Shown here piece after piece: positions 34,342 to 43,828 of a DNA stretch of 64,000 nt. Each line of letters begins with the position of its first letter. Within the stretch, counting starts at the first letter, position 1. Under the pieces are notes generated by a model. It did not search any database. It saw nothing but the letters and a program-made list of their open reading frames with translations, and had not been told where the DNA came from. A program made the position numbers and the translations under genes. Origin of the DNA: Sedimentitalea arenosa (GTDB lineage Bacteria > Pseudomonadota > Alphaproteobacteria > Rhodobacterales > Rhodobacteraceae); the NCBI RefSeq assembly GCF_016428585.1, contig NZ_JAELVR010000010.1:155872-219871 (forward strand), read 5' to 3'.

Positions 34342-36957
34342 ATGTCGCGATACTCCGCCGCAGAAATCGAACAGAAATGGCAGCAGGCCTGGGACAAGGC
34401 ATCGGTCTTCACCGCCAAGCGCGACGCGGCCAAGCCCAAGTACTATGTGCTTGAAATGTTTCCCTATCCCTCCGGCCGTATCCACATGGGGCATGTGCGC
34501 AACTACACGATGGGAGACGTGATCGCGCGCTACAAGATCGCCACCGGCCACAGCGTGCTGCACCCGATGGGCTGGGACGCTTTCGGGATGCCGGCCGAGA
34601 ACGCCGCCATGGCCATCGGCGCCAATCCACGCGACTGGACCTATCAGAACATCGCCGTGATGCGCGACCAGATGAAGCCGCTGGGTCTGTCGATCGACTG
34701 GTCCCGCGAATTCGCCACCTGCGATCCCGAGTATTACGGCCAACAGCAGGCGCTGTTCCTCGACATGCTCGAAGCCGGGCTGATCTATCGCAAGAATGCC
34801 ATGGTCAACTGGGATCCGGTCGACATGACCGTGCTGGCCAACGAACAGGTGATCGACGGCAAGGGCTGGCGCTCGGACGCGCCGGTGGAACGGCGCGAAC
34901 TGACCCAGTGGTTCTTCAAGATCTCCGACATGGCCGATGAGCTTCTGGCGGCGCTGGACGGGTTGGATGACTGGCCGGCCAAGGTCAAGCTGATGCAGGC
35001 CAACTGGATCGGCAAGTCGCGCGGTCTGCAATTCGGCTTTGATCTCACCGCACCGGCGGCGGGCCATGAGCGGATCGAGGTCTACACGACGCGGCCCGAC
35101 ACGCTGATGGGCGCCTCCTTCGTCGGCATCTCTGCCGATCACCCATTGTCAAAGGAGTTGGAAGCGGACAATCCCGAGCTTGCGGCCTTCAACGCCCAGG
35201 TGCGCAAGACCGGCACATCGGAAGAGGCGATCGAGAAGGCCGAAAAGCTGGGGTTCGACACCGGGTTGCGTGTGCGCCATCCGCTGAACCCCGACTGGGA
35301 ACTGCCGGTCTGGGTCGCCAATTTCATCCTGATGGACTACGGCACCGGCGCGATCTTTGCCTGCCCGGCGCATGACCAGCGCGACCTCGATTTCTGCCGC
35401 AAATACGACCTGCCGGTGATCGACACCTTCCTCGCTCTGGACGACCCGCAGCCGGTGACGGATGAAGCCTTCGTGCCGCCGAAAACCGAAATGGTGCAGT
35501 GGATCGACCATTTTGCCGGGCTCGACAAGGCCACGGGCGACGAAGCCATCGACGCCACCATCGCCTTCGCCGAACAGGCCGGATGGGGCAAGGGCGTGAC
35601 AAAGTTTCGCCTGCGCGACTGGGGCCTGTCGCGCCAGCGGTTCTGGGGCGCGCCGATCCCGGTGGTGCATTGCGACGCCTGCGGTGTCGTGCCCGAGAAG
35701 AAAGAGAACCTGCCGGTGCGCCTGCCGGATGACCCAAGCTTTGCCAAGCCGGGCAACCCTCTCGATCACCACCCGACCTGGCGTGACTGCGCCTGCCCGG
35801 CCTGCGGCGCACAGGCGAAGCGCGAAACCGATACGATGGACACTTTCGTCGACAGCTCCTGGTATTTCGCCCGCTTCACCGCACCCGATGCCGATACGCC
35901 GACACGGGCGGAAGATGCCGACTACTGGATGAATGTCGATCAATACATCGGCGGCATCGAGCACGCGATCCTGCACCTCTTGTATTCGCGGTTCTTCGCG
36001 CGGGCGATGCACCTGACTGGCCACCTGCCGAAAAAGGCGATCGAACCCTTCGACGCCTTGTTCACGCAAGGTATGGTGACGCACGAAATCTACGTCACCC
36101 GAGACGAACGCGACCGCCCGGTGTACCACCTGCCCGAGGATATCGAGTGGACAGAAAGCGGTGCCAAGCTGGGCGCGACTGGGGAACCCGTCGAGGTGAT
36201 CCCGTCCGCCAAGATGTCCAAATCCAAGAAGAACGTCGTCGACCCGGTCAATATCATCGACGCCTTCGGGGCGGATACGGCGCGTTGGTTCGTACTGTCC
36301 GACAGCCCGCCCGAACGTGACGTGGAATGGACCGCGGCGGGTGCGGAGGCAGCGCACAAGTTCCTCAGCCGGGTCTGGCGCATGGCGCGCGAGTTGGCCG
36401 ATCAGCGCGATGCAGGTCTGGGCGAGATCGACCGCACGCTGCAGGACCTGATGGACGATTACCAGCTGGGGGTGAACCCGCTGGACGACGAACTGGTGCG
36501 CGCCACGCACCGCGCGGTCGACGATGTCACCAAGGGTATCGAAAGCTTCGGCTTTAACGCCGCCATCGCCAAGCTCTATGGCTTCGTGAACACCATCGCC
36601 AAGTCGCAGGCCTCGGCGCGTACGCGCTGGACGGCGATGCGCACCCTGGCGCAGCTGATGTCGCCGATGACCCCGCACTTGTCGGAGGAAATCTGGGCGA
36701 TCCTCGGCGGTCCCGAGCTGGTCGTGCGCGAGACGTGGCCGGTTGCCGACCCGGCGATGCTGCAGGACGACACCGTCACCCTGCCGATCCAGATCAATGG
36801 AAAGCGCCGCGCGGAAATCAGCGTGCCGCAAGATATGCCCAAGAGCGAGGTGGAACAGCAGGTGCTGGCCGTTGCAGCCGTGCAAAAGGCGCTGGACGGA
36901 GCGACGCCCAAGAAGGTGATCGTGGTGCCCGGACGAATCGTCAATGTCGTCATTTGA
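34342..36957 (+). CDS. leuS: leucine-tRNA ligase
   Basis: 871 aa. The class I signatures are both present: the HIGH-type motif in [10 protein letters not shown] (about residue 46) and KMSKS in [10 protein letters not shown] (about residue 630). The CP1 editing domain, which removes mischarged tRNA, lies between them and includes [14 protein letters not shown]. The start ([13 protein letters not shown]) follows AAAGGA. The gene overlaps lptE by 14 bases, an arrangement shared by many alphaproteobacteria. Confidence 0.97.
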   Translation: MSRYSAAEIEQKWQQAWDKASVFTAKRDAAKPKYYVLEMFPYPSGRIHMGHVRNYTMGDVIARYKIATGHSVLHPMGWDAFGMPAENAAMAIGANPRDWTYQNIAVMRDQMKPLGLSIDWSREFATCDPEYYGQQQALFLDMLEAGLIYRKNAMVNWDPVDMTVLANEQVIDGKGWRSDAPVERRELTQWFFKISDMADELLAALDGLDDWPAKVKLMQANWIGKSRGLQFGFDLTAPAAGHERIEVYTTRPDTLMGASFVGISADHPLSKELEADNPELAAFNAQVRKTGTSEEAIEKAEKLGFDTGLRVRHPLNPDWELPVWVANFILMDYGTGAIFACPAHDQRDLDFCRKYDLPVIDTFLALDDPQPVTDEAFVPPKTEMVQWIDHFAGLDKATGDEAIDATIAFAEQAGWGKGVTKFRLRDWGLSRQRFWGAPIPVVHCDACGVVPEKKENLPVRLPDDPSFAKPGNPLDHHPTWRDCACPACGAQAKRETDTMDTFVDSSWYFARFTAPDADTPTRAEDADYWMNVDQYIGGIEHAILHLLYSRFFARAMHLTGHLPKKAIEPFDALFTQGMVTHEIYVTRDERDRPVYHLPEDIEWTESGAKLGATGEPVEVIPSAKMSKSKKNVVDPVNIIDAFGADTARWFVLSDSPPERDVEWTAAGAEAAHKFLSRVWRMARELADQRDAGLGEIDRTLQDLMDDYQLGVNPLDDELVRATHRAVDDVTKGIESFGFNAAIAKLYGFVNTIAKSQASARTRWTAMRTLAQLMSPMTPHLSEEIWAILGGPELVVRETWPVADPAMLQDDTVTLPIQINGKRRAEISVPQDMPKSEVEQQVLAVAAVQKALDGATPKKVIVVPGRIVNVVI

Positions 36958-37429
36958 CCGGCGCGCCGTTCTACTGATGCCCTTGGCGCTGGCCGCCTGT
37001 GGCTTCCAGCCGGTCTATGGACCGGGCGGAACGGCGGGCGCGCTCTATGGCAAGGTCCGCGTGGATGCCCCTGACGGCATCAACACCTACCTGCTGGTGC
37101 GACGGCTCGAAGAACAGCTGGGTCGCTCCGGCGACCCGACCTACCGGCTATCGATGGTTCTGGCGACGTCGATTCAGGGCCAGGCGATCACCGCCGAGGG
37201 CGACATCACTTTCTTCAGCATCGTCGGCCGGATCGACTATGAATTGCGCGACATCGCTTCGGACCGCGTCTTGACCACCGGTCAGGTCGACAATTTCGCG
37301 GGCTATTCGGCAACCGGCGACACGGTCGAAACGCTCGCAGCCCAACGCAACGCGCGGGAACGGCTGATGGTCATCCTGGCCGACCAGGTGGCGCGGGCAC
37401 TCTACGTGGATCCGAAGCTCGCAACATGA
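36944..37429 (+). CDS. lptE: LPS-assembly lipoprotein LptE
   Basis: 161 aa. The signal sequence ends in [18 protein letters not shown], with the lipobox Cys followed by the GFQPVYG stretch typical of LptE. The body alternates strands and helices ([20 protein letters not shown]). LptE plugs LptD and helps place lipopolysaccharide in the outer membrane. It sits between leuS (14-base overlap) and holA (4-base overlap), the conserved order of many Gram-negative genomes. Confidence 0.9.
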   Translation: MSSFDRRAVLLMPLALAACGFQPVYGPGGTAGALYGKVRVDAPDGINTYLLVRRLEEQLGRSGDPTYRLSMVLATSIQGQAITAEGDITFFSIVGRIDYELRDIASDRVLTTGQVDNFAGYSATGDTVETLAAQRNARERLMVILADQVARALYVDPKLAT

Positions 37430-38454
37430 AGCTCTCGACCCGCGACGCCCAGGCCTATTTCGCCAAGCCCGATCCCGAACGCGGCGGTGTTCTGATCTAT
37501 GGCGCTGACGCGATGCGCGTGGCGATGAAGCGCCAGCAGATGCTGGCCGCACTTCTGGGGCCCGCTGCCGAAGAGGAAATGCGCCTGACCCGGATGCAGG
37601 GCGCCGAGTTGCGCAGCGACCCGGCCCAGCTTCTGGATGCGGTCAAGGCCGTCGGCTTCTTTCCCGGCCCGCGCGCCGTTTTCGTCGAGGAGGCGGGCGA
37701 CGGTATCGCCGAGGCGGCGCAGAGAGCGCTCGAGGATTGGCGCACCGGGGATGCGCAGATCGTCGTGACCGCAGGCGCTCTCAAGAAAACGTCGAAACTG
37801 CGCAAGTTGTTCGAGAGCCATCGTAATGCACTGGCGGTTGGGCTGTATGACGACCCGCCCGGTCGCGCCGAGATCGAGCGCGCTCTGGCCGAGGCCGGGA
37901 TGCGGGACATCCCGTCCGACAGCATGGCGGCGCTGACTGAACTGGCCAGCGCGATCGGCCCCGGTGACTTCGCTCAGACGCTCGAAAAGCTGGCGCTGTA
38001 CAAGCGCGGCGACACCACGCCTCTGTCGCCCGAGGATATCGCCGCCTGTGCACCGCAATCGACCGAGGCCGCGCTCGACGACGTCCTGAACGCAGTGGCC
38101 GACGCCCAGAGCGGCCGGATCGGACCGCTGATCCGCCGGTTGCAGTCGCAAGGCACCACCGCAGTGTCGCTCTGCATCGGCGCGACCCGCCACTTCCGCA
38201 CGCTCTACGCGGTTGCTTCCGATCCCGGTGGCGCGGCGGCCGGTGCAGGCCGGCTGCGTCCCCCGCTCTTTGGCGCGCGCCGCGATCAAGTGGTTCGCCA
38301 GGCGCAGGCCTGGGGGGCGGACAAGCTGCAAGTGGCGCTGACCCTGCTGACCGATACCGACCTGCACCTCCGGTCGGGCGGGCAGACCGCTCCGGCAATG
38401 GCGATGATCGAACGCACGCTTATTCGCCTCGCCCGCCTGCGCGATTCCCGCTGA
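37426..38454 (+). CDS. holA: DNA polymerase III delta subunit
   Basis: 342 aa. The sequence opens with [20 protein letters not shown] and GVLIYGADAMRVAMKRQQML, then FFPGPRAVFVEEAGDGIAEA, the HolA pattern of an AAA+-like clamp-loader arm without an active ATP site. It cracks open the beta clamp during loading. The ATG overlaps the lptE stop as ATGA. The C-terminal helical collar is full length. Confidence 0.92.
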   Translation: MKLSTRDAQAYFAKPDPERGGVLIYGADAMRVAMKRQQMLAALLGPAAEEEMRLTRMQGAELRSDPAQLLDAVKAVGFFPGPRAVFVEEAGDGIAEAAQRALEDWRTGDAQIVVTAGALKKTSKLRKLFESHRNALAVGLYDDPPGRAEIERALAEAGMRDIPSDSMAALTELASAIGPGDFAQTLEKLALYKRGDTTPLSPEDIAACAPQSTEAALDDVLNAVADAQSGRIGPLIRRLQSQGTTAVSLCIGATRHFRTLYAVASDPGGAAAGAGRLRPPLFGARRDQVVRQAQAWGADKLQVALTLLTDTDLHLRSGGQTAPAMAMIERTLIRLARLRDSR

Positions 38455-38520
38455 TCCGGGGTTGACGGCACGGCCCGGACGGTCACCTTGGCGACGACAC
38501 ATCCCATGCAGGAGCACTTC

Positions 38521-39114
38521 ATGTACAAGGTCTATGGCAGCGTCACCAGCCGTGCGTTCCGCGTTCTCTGGTTGCTGGAGGAGTTGGGCGAACCGTACGA
38601 GTTCATCAAGGCAGGACCACGCAGCGATGCCGTCACCGCGCTGAACCCGTCGGGCAAGATCCCGGTGCTGCAGGTCGGCGACGATATCATTCCCGATTCG
38701 ACCGCGATAATGACCTATCTCGCCGACAAGCACGGCAAGTTCACCTATCCCGCCGGCAGTGTCGCACGTGCACAGCAGGACGCGCTGACCCACGCGGTGC
38801 TGGACGAGCTTGACGCCGTCCTCTGGACCGCGGCGCGGCACGGCTTCATCCTGCCCGAGGAACAGCGCGTTCCCGCGGTGAAGCCCAGCTTGATGTGGGA
38901 ATTCGCACGCAATCTCGACCGTCTGGCCGATCGCATGGTGGGCCCGTTTCTGCAGGGCGAACAGATGACGATCGCCGATATCATCGCCACTCATTGCCTG
39001 AACTGGGCGATTGGCGCGAAATTCCCCGTCGAGAACGAGAAACTGTCGGATTACGCCAAGTCGATGCGTGCGCGCGACGCGTTCAAACGCGTACGGGCGC
39101 TCGACGGAGACTGA
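38521..39114 (+). CDS. glutathione S-transferase
   Basis: 197 aa from the ATG reading MYKVYGSVTSRAFRV, chosen because GGAG lies 6 bases upstream; starts at 38488 or 38506 are less likely. The thioredoxin-like N-domain has Ser in the usual catalytic area (GSVTSRAFR), NPSGKIPVLQVGD with the cis-Pro, and DSTAIMTYLADKHG with the glutathione-binding Ser. A helical C-domain follows. The substrate is unknown. Its 3' end overlaps the facing flavoprotein gene by 64 bases. Confidence 0.9.
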   Translation: MYKVYGSVTSRAFRVLWLLEELGEPYEFIKAGPRSDAVTALNPSGKIPVLQVGDDIIPDSTAIMTYLADKHGKFTYPAGSVARAQQDALTHAVLDELDAVLWTAARHGFILPEEQRVPAVKPSLMWEFARNLDRLADRMVGPFLQGEQMTIADIIATHCLNWAIGAKFPVENEKLSDYAKSMRARDAFKRVRALDGD

Positions 39115-40313
39115 TCCGACAGGGCGCGGCGGGCTGCAGCCTGCCCCGCCCACCGCCCCGTGGCGAAACAGGCGGTCAAAAGATAACCGCCGGTCGGTGC
39201 CTCCCAGTCGAGCAACTCGCCCGCGCAGTAGACACCCGGCATCGTGCGCAACATCAGACCGTCGTCCAGGGCCTCCTGCCGGACACCACCCGCGGTCGAA
39301 ATCGCCTCGTCGATCGGGCGCAATCCGTTGTGGCGGATCGGCAGTGCCTTGATCATTGCCGCAAGCGGGATCGGGTCCGAGGGCAGGGGCCGTCCGAACT
39401 CCTGCAGCAACGCCATTTGCGCCGGAGAAAGGCGCAACTGCCGGCGCAGGTGGTTCGACCAACTCGCCTTCCCGCGCGGCCGCGACAGCCGGCGCAAGAG
39501 CTCTTCGGGGGCAAGATCTGGCAACAAGTCGATGGACAACTCCGCCCCCTGCCGCACCGCCTTGCTGATCGCATAGACCCCGCCGCCCTCCAGCCCTCGG
39601 GCCGATATCACCGCCTCGCCGCGCGACCGCGATGCCCCAGCCATCAGCGCGATCCCCTTGAGCGGCGTGCCGAGCATCGGCGCCATGTGATCCGACCAAT
39701 CGATCCGTATCCCGGCATTGGCGGCAGCAAACGGGGCGAGGGCGACGCCCCTTTCGGCCAACAGGGCCGCCCATGCCCCGTCAGAGCCGAGCCGCGTCCA
39801 GCTCGCCCCACCGAGGGCAAGCACGGTGACGTCCGCAACCCGCGTGACATTCCCCTCTGGGGTTGAAAAGCGAAGACCGCCGTCCTCGTCCCAGCCGACC
39901 CAGCGCCATCGGGTCTGCCGCGTGACACCCAGATCATCCAGCCGTGCGAGCCAGGCCCGAAGCAACGGTGACGCCTTCATCGCGGTCGGAAAGACGCGCC
40001 CGGTGCTGCCAGTGAACAGCTCTTGCCCCAGGTCGCGCGCCCAATCCTGCACCTCTGCCGCACCGAACGCGGACAGCATCGGGGCCAGCCAGGACGCCGC
40101 GTCTTCATAGGCGGCCAGAAAGGTTTCGGGCGGCTCATCCTTGGTCAGGTTCAGCCCCGATTTTCCCGCCATCAGGAACTTGCGTCCCGGCGACGGTTTG
40201 GCTTCGGCCAATGTCACAGCGCACCCCGCGCGGACCAGCTCTTCGGCCGCCATCAATCCCGCCGGTCCGCCGCCGATGACGAACGCTTGCGGGGCTTTCC
40301 GCTCGGTTTTCAT
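39051..40313 (-). CDS. BaiN/HI0933-like FAD-dependent flavoprotein
   Basis: 420 aa. FVIGGGPAGLMAAEELVRAG is the FAD-binding start, followed by KPSPGRKFLMAGKSGLNLTK, the family block with conserved Gly-Arg-Lys. The C-terminus has GVYCAGELLDWEAPTGGYLL, the second FAD contact. This group (HI0933/YhiN) includes uncharacterised flavoproteins and the BaiN bile-acid reductase; the natural substrate here is unknown. The gene is convergent with the GST gene and their ends overlap by 64 bases. It starts 48 bases from the divergent HNH gene. Confidence 0.9.
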   Translation of the reverse strand: MKTERKAPQAFVIGGGPAGLMAAEELVRAGCAVTLAEAKPSPGRKFLMAGKSGLNLTKDEPPETFLAAYEDAASWLAPMLSAFGAAEVQDWARDLGQELFTGSTGRVFPTAMKASPLLRAWLARLDDLGVTRQTRWRWVGWDEDGGLRFSTPEGNVTRVADVTVLALGGASWTRLGSDGAWAALLAERGVALAPFAAANAGIRIDWSDHMAPMLGTPLKGIALMAGASRSRGEAVISARGLEGGGVYAISKAVRQGAELSIDLLPDLAPEELLRRLSRPRGKASWSNHLRRQLRLSPAQMALLQEFGRPLPSDPIPLAAMIKALPIRHNGLRPIDEAISTAGGVRQEALDDGLMLRTMPGVYCAGELLDWEAPTGGYLLTACFATGRWAGQAAARRALSDQSPSSARTRLNASRARIDLA

Positions 40314-40361
40314 CGGCTATACGTACTCCATGCGCGATCTCGACTGTTTCGGCCCAAAGGC

Positions 40362-40664
40362 ATGACCGACGCTCCGGCTCCGATCTGCCCGCTCTGCCTG
40401 CGCCCGATCCCGCCGGGCGTTCCCCAAAGCCTGCATCATCTGGTCCCGAAACTCAAAGGCGGCAAGGGCGGGCCGACCGTTCTGCTGCATCACATCTGCC
40501 ACCGCGAGATTCACGCCACCCTGACCGAGGCCGAGTTGGCGCGAAACTATCACACGATTGCCGCGCTGCGCGCCCATCCGAGGCTCGCGAGGTTCGTCGA
40601 CTGGGTGGCCAAGCGCCCAACCGACTTCCAGTCGAAGATCCCGGGCAAGCGTCGGAAACGCTGA
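40362..40664 (+). CDS. small HNH endonuclease-like protein
   Basis: 100 aa. CPLCLRPIPPGVPQSLHHLV carries a CxxC and the HH pair, and VLLHHICHREIHATLTEAEL supplies the second half of the HNH zinc/metal fold. Such single-domain proteins are found outside mobile elements in many alphaproteobacteria. DNA-cutting activity is plausible but not established. It is divergent from the flavoprotein gene and has no recognisable partner. Confidence 0.82.
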   Translation: MTDAPAPICPLCLRPIPPGVPQSLHHLVPKLKGGKGGPTVLLHHICHREIHATLTEAELARNYHTIAALRAHPRLARFVDWVAKRPTDFQSKIPGKRRKR

Positions 40665-40721
40665 AGACGCGCCGCCAAGACACCCGCTTAGCATCCCGGC
40701 CGCAGCCGATCGCCCGATGCC

Positions 40722-41333
40722 TTACGCCTTGAAAAAGGCGGCGATTCCGCTGGCGATCTCCGGCTTGGCCGCAAGCGAATCCGCCGTCAGGGCGCGCGCC
40801 TCGTCGCGCAGACCCTCAACCGGCACGATCCGGTCGATCAAGCCGAAACCCAGCGCCTCCTCGGCCGTCAGTTTCTGCCCGGCCATCAGGATCAGCTTGG
40901 CCCGCGCGGGTCCCACGAGGGCCATCAGCCGGGCGGGATCGGACGGCTGCGGCAGGAACCCATGCTTCATCACCGGATAGAAGAACTTCGCACCCGGCAC
41001 CGCGATCCGCAGATCGCAGGCCAACGCCATGCCCATCGCACCCCCGGCAAGCGTCCCGTTCAAGGCCGCGACGGTCAGGCAGGGCATCCGCGCAATCGCA
41101 CCCGACAGCCGTTCCCAGAGCGGCGATACCGCAAGCCCCGCCCGCGCCTCGTCAAGATCGGCGCCAGCACTGAACACCTTGCCCGCACCGGACAGGATCA
41201 GCGCCCGCGCCTCCTCGGCGCTCTCGGCGATCTCGACGAGGTCGCCCAGCATCGCGCCGGTCAGGGAATTGGCCTTGTCGGGCCGGTTGATCGTGACGGT
41301 CCAGAGCCCGTCCGCCTTGTCGAGCTCGATCAT
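40722..41333 (-). CDS. short enoyl-CoA hydratase/isomerase family protein
   Basis: 203 aa against about 260 for typical crotonases. The oxyanion-hole segments are present: FSAGADLDEARAG and LNGTLAGGAMGMALACDLRI. The C-terminal helices that help trimerise are shortened, and the second catalytic Glu position is not evident, so hydratase activity is doubtful. It overlaps the SDR gene upstream by four bases (ATGA), so the two act in one transcript, perhaps on the same acyl compound. Confidence 0.85.
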   Translation of the reverse strand: MIELDKADGLWTVTINRPDKANSLTGAMLGDLVEIAESAEEARALILSGAGKVFSAGADLDEARAGLAVSPLWERLSGAIARMPCLTVAALNGTLAGGAMGMALACDLRIAVPGAKFFYPVMKHGFLPQPSDPARLMALVGPARAKLILMAGQKLTAEEALGFGLIDRIVPVEGLRDEARALTADSLAAKPEIASGIAAFFKA

Positions 41334-42079
41334 TCGAGGCCGATCCGCGTGCGGATTTCCGGCTCACGCAGCGAGATCTCGGTTCCGACGAACTCATCCG
41401 CATCGGGCGAACACATCCACAGCAGCGCGCGCGCGGGCCAGTCGGCGGGAATGTGATCCTCCCACGCCAGCTGGCTGACCGGGTTGATGCCGCTCGATTT
41501 GATCTCGCGCTGCATCTGGGTCGCCACGGTACCGGGCGATAAGCCCATTGCGCGGATACCTTTCATCCTCGTCTCACCATGCAGGCAAGCGGTCAGCATC
41601 GCCGCGCCGGCCTTGGACGCACAATAATGGCTCCAGGCCTCGATCGGGTGATGCGCAGCGCCCGAACTGACCGTGATGATGGTTCCACCGCCCGCGCCGG
41701 CCATCACCGGAAGCGCCGCGCGCATCCCGTGGAATACGCCCTTGAGGTTGATGTCGATCGCCTTGCCCCAGTCGGCCGGGTCGGCCTTGGCCATGTGCGA
41801 GATCGGCTCGATCACGCCGGCATTGTTGATCAGCACGTCCAGACCGCCGAACCGGTCGATACAGGTCTGCACCGCGTCTGCCATCTGTGCGTAGTCGGCC
41901 ACATCGCAGGCCTTGCCGAAGGCGTGCACGCCAAGATCGTTCGCCAATGCCTCGACCTTGTTGGCGCTGCGCGCCAATAATCCCACATTCGCGCCCGCCA
42001 TCGCGAAAACACGCGCCGCTTCGGCCCCGATTCCGCGACTCGCGCCGGTGATCAGCACGGTCTTTCCTGTCATGTCCAT
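41330..42079 (-). CDS. short-chain dehydrogenase/reductase
   Basis: 249 aa from MDMTGKTVLITGASRGIGAE, the cofactor motif TGASRGIG included. NNAGVIEPISH, the catalytic Ser in ITVSSGAAHH, and Tyr-x-x-x-Lys in HYCASKAGAAM complete the classical SDR tetrad. It reduces or oxidises a carbonyl or alcohol with NAD(P)H. It overlaps the enoyl-CoA-hydratase-like gene downstream. The ending differs from FabG, so fatty-acid synthesis is not assured. Confidence 0.9.
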   Translation of the reverse strand: MDMTGKTVLITGASRGIGAEAARVFAMAGANVGLLARSANKVEALANDLGVHAFGKACDVADYAQMADAVQTCIDRFGGLDVLINNAGVIEPISHMAKADPADWGKAIDINLKGVFHGMRAALPVMAGAGGGTIITVSSGAAHHPIEAWSHYCASKAGAAMLTACLHGETRMKGIRAMGLSPGTVATQMQREIKSSGINPVSQLAWEDHIPADWPARALLWMCSPDADEFVGTEISLREPEIRTRIGLE

Positions 42080-42202
42080 CAGCTGTCCTCCGCTGCCATC
42101 CTGAAGCATGGTCGTAATGCTGTGAATTGAACAGGTCCACCCCTTGACGCCCGACAGGCGAAGCACGACCATGCGCCGAACGTTTGCCAGGAAGGGTTGA
42201 TT

Positions 42203-43729
42203 ATGACCACCTCACTCACGCGCGGCCTTGGTGCCGCGTTTGCATTTGCAGCCATCGGCGGGACCGCCAGCGCCGATCTGACCGCTCAAGATGTCTGGTC
42301 GGATTGGAAGGAGTACCTGTCCTCCGCCGGCTATGCGGTCGATGGCGACGAACGCATGGCGGGCGATGTCCTGACGATCGAAAACCTGTCGGTCACGATG
42401 CAGGCACCCGACACCGACGGCACGCTTTCCATCGATCTAGACGGGCTGAGCTTTACCGAGACCGGCGACGGATCGGTGTCGATCACCATGCCTGCGCGTG
42501 TTCCGATGACCTTCCGCGGCGAGGCTGATTCCGAAGGACCCGTCACCGGCGTCCTCACCTATTCACAAACCGGCCACGCCCTGGTCGCATCGGGTGATCC
42601 GGAAAACCTGCTCTACAGCTACACCGCCGAGACCGCCGCGCTCGACCTCTCTTCGCTCGACGTCGATGGCAAGCCGGTGGCGACCGAGGACGCGCAGATG
42701 TCCTTTGCGCTCACCAACATCGTCAGCAGCACCCGGATGACGCTGGGCAGCATACGCGCCTACGCGCAGAGCATGACGGCCGACAGCCTCGAATACGACT
42801 TCGCCTTTGAGGACCCGGAGTCCGACGACAACGGCACCTTCAGCGGGCGCCTGGAGCGCATCGGGTTCGACGGCACCGGCGCCATCCCACGTCAGATGAG
42901 CCCGGACGACATCAACCAGATGCTGGAGGATGGGTTCGAGGTGGACGGCAGTTTCACCTACGCATCCGGGGCGTCGCGCATCGAAGGCGTCGGCGAGGGA
43001 CAGGCCTTCGCCTTCACGAGCGCCTCGCAGGGCGGCAGCGTCGGCGTCCGGATGGATGCCGACCAGATTGCCTATGACCTCAAGCAGACCGACACGGCGC
43101 TCGGCTTCGTGGGGGGCGAACTGCCCTTTCCGATCGAGATGCAGGCCGCGCAGACCGGTGCCAGCATCGCGATTCCGGTGGGTACATCCGAGGAGCCGCA
43201 GGATTTCGCTTTGGGCGTGACCCTGACCGATTTCGTCATGTCCGAAGCGCTGTGGTCGATCTTCGACCCCGCCGCCGCCCTGCCGCGCGATCCCGCAACG
43301 CTGGCGCTGGACCTGTCCGGCAAGGCGCGCGTGCTGTTGGACTTTCTCGATCCCGAGGTGGCCGAGCGGCTCGACGAAACCGGCGAGACCCCGGTCGAGC
43401 TCGAGCAGGTCACCCTGAACAAGCTGCTGGTCTCGCTGGTCGGGGCCAGCCTTTCGGGCACCGGCGCCTTCAGCTTCGACAACAGCGACCTGACCACTTT
43501 CGAGGGCATTCCGCGCCCTACCGGAGCAATCGATCTGCAACTGGTCGGAGGCAATGCCCTGCTGGACAACCTGCTGGCCCTCGGCTTCATCGGTGAAGCC
43601 GAAGCAATGACGGCGCGCGGCATGATGGCGGTGCTTGCGCAGCCCGGTGCCGCGCCGGACACGATGAACTCGAAGATCGAGATCACCGAGCAGGGCCATG
43701 TTCTGGCGAACGGACAGCGCTTCCGCTAA
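42203..43729 (+). CDS. DUF2125 family secreted protein
   Basis: 508 aa from the ATG 6 bases after GAAGGG. A signal peptide (about 1-26, ending ASA before DLTAQDVW) sends it to the periplasm. The body is a long beta-rich protein of repeated strand pairs, with SVTMQAPDTDGTLSIDLDGL as one example, and matches the DUF2125 family common in Rhodobacterales. Its role is unknown. It ends just before a strong hairpin that precedes pmbA. Confidence 0.82.
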   Translation: MTTSLTRGLGAAFAFAAIGGTASADLTAQDVWSDWKEYLSSAGYAVDGDERMAGDVLTIENLSVTMQAPDTDGTLSIDLDGLSFTETGDGSVSITMPARVPMTFRGEADSEGPVTGVLTYSQTGHALVASGDPENLLYSYTAETAALDLSSLDVDGKPVATEDAQMSFALTNIVSSTRMTLGSIRAYAQSMTADSLEYDFAFEDPESDDNGTFSGRLERIGFDGTGAIPRQMSPDDINQMLEDGFEVDGSFTYASGASRIEGVGEGQAFAFTSASQGGSVGVRMDADQIAYDLKQTDTALGFVGGELPFPIEMQAAQTGASIAIPVGTSEEPQDFALGVTLTDFVMSEALWSIFDPAAALPRDPATLALDLSGKARVLLDFLDPEVAERLDETGETPVELEQVTLNKLLVSLVGASLSGTGAFSFDNSDLTTFEGIPRPTGAIDLQLVGGNALLDNLLALGFIGEAEAMTARGMMAVLAQPGAAPDTMNSKIEITEQGHVLANGQRFR

Positions 43730-43773
43730 CCCGCCGGTTCGTCGGCCAACCCGCGCCACCCCTTGCAGAGCTA

Positions 43774-43800
43774 CACCGGCAGGGCTACCTCCTGCCGGTG
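43774..43800. repeat. perfect 10-bp hairpin between the DUF2125 gene and pmbA
   Basis: CACCGGCAGG (43774-43783) pairs exactly with CCTGCCGGTG (43791-43800) around a 7-base loop. It lies 45 bases after the DUF2125 stop and 28 bases before the pmbA start. No U tract follows. It may end or protect the upstream mRNA. Confidence 0.5.
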
Positions 43801-43828
43801 CCGATACACCATCCCGGAAAGAGCCCGC

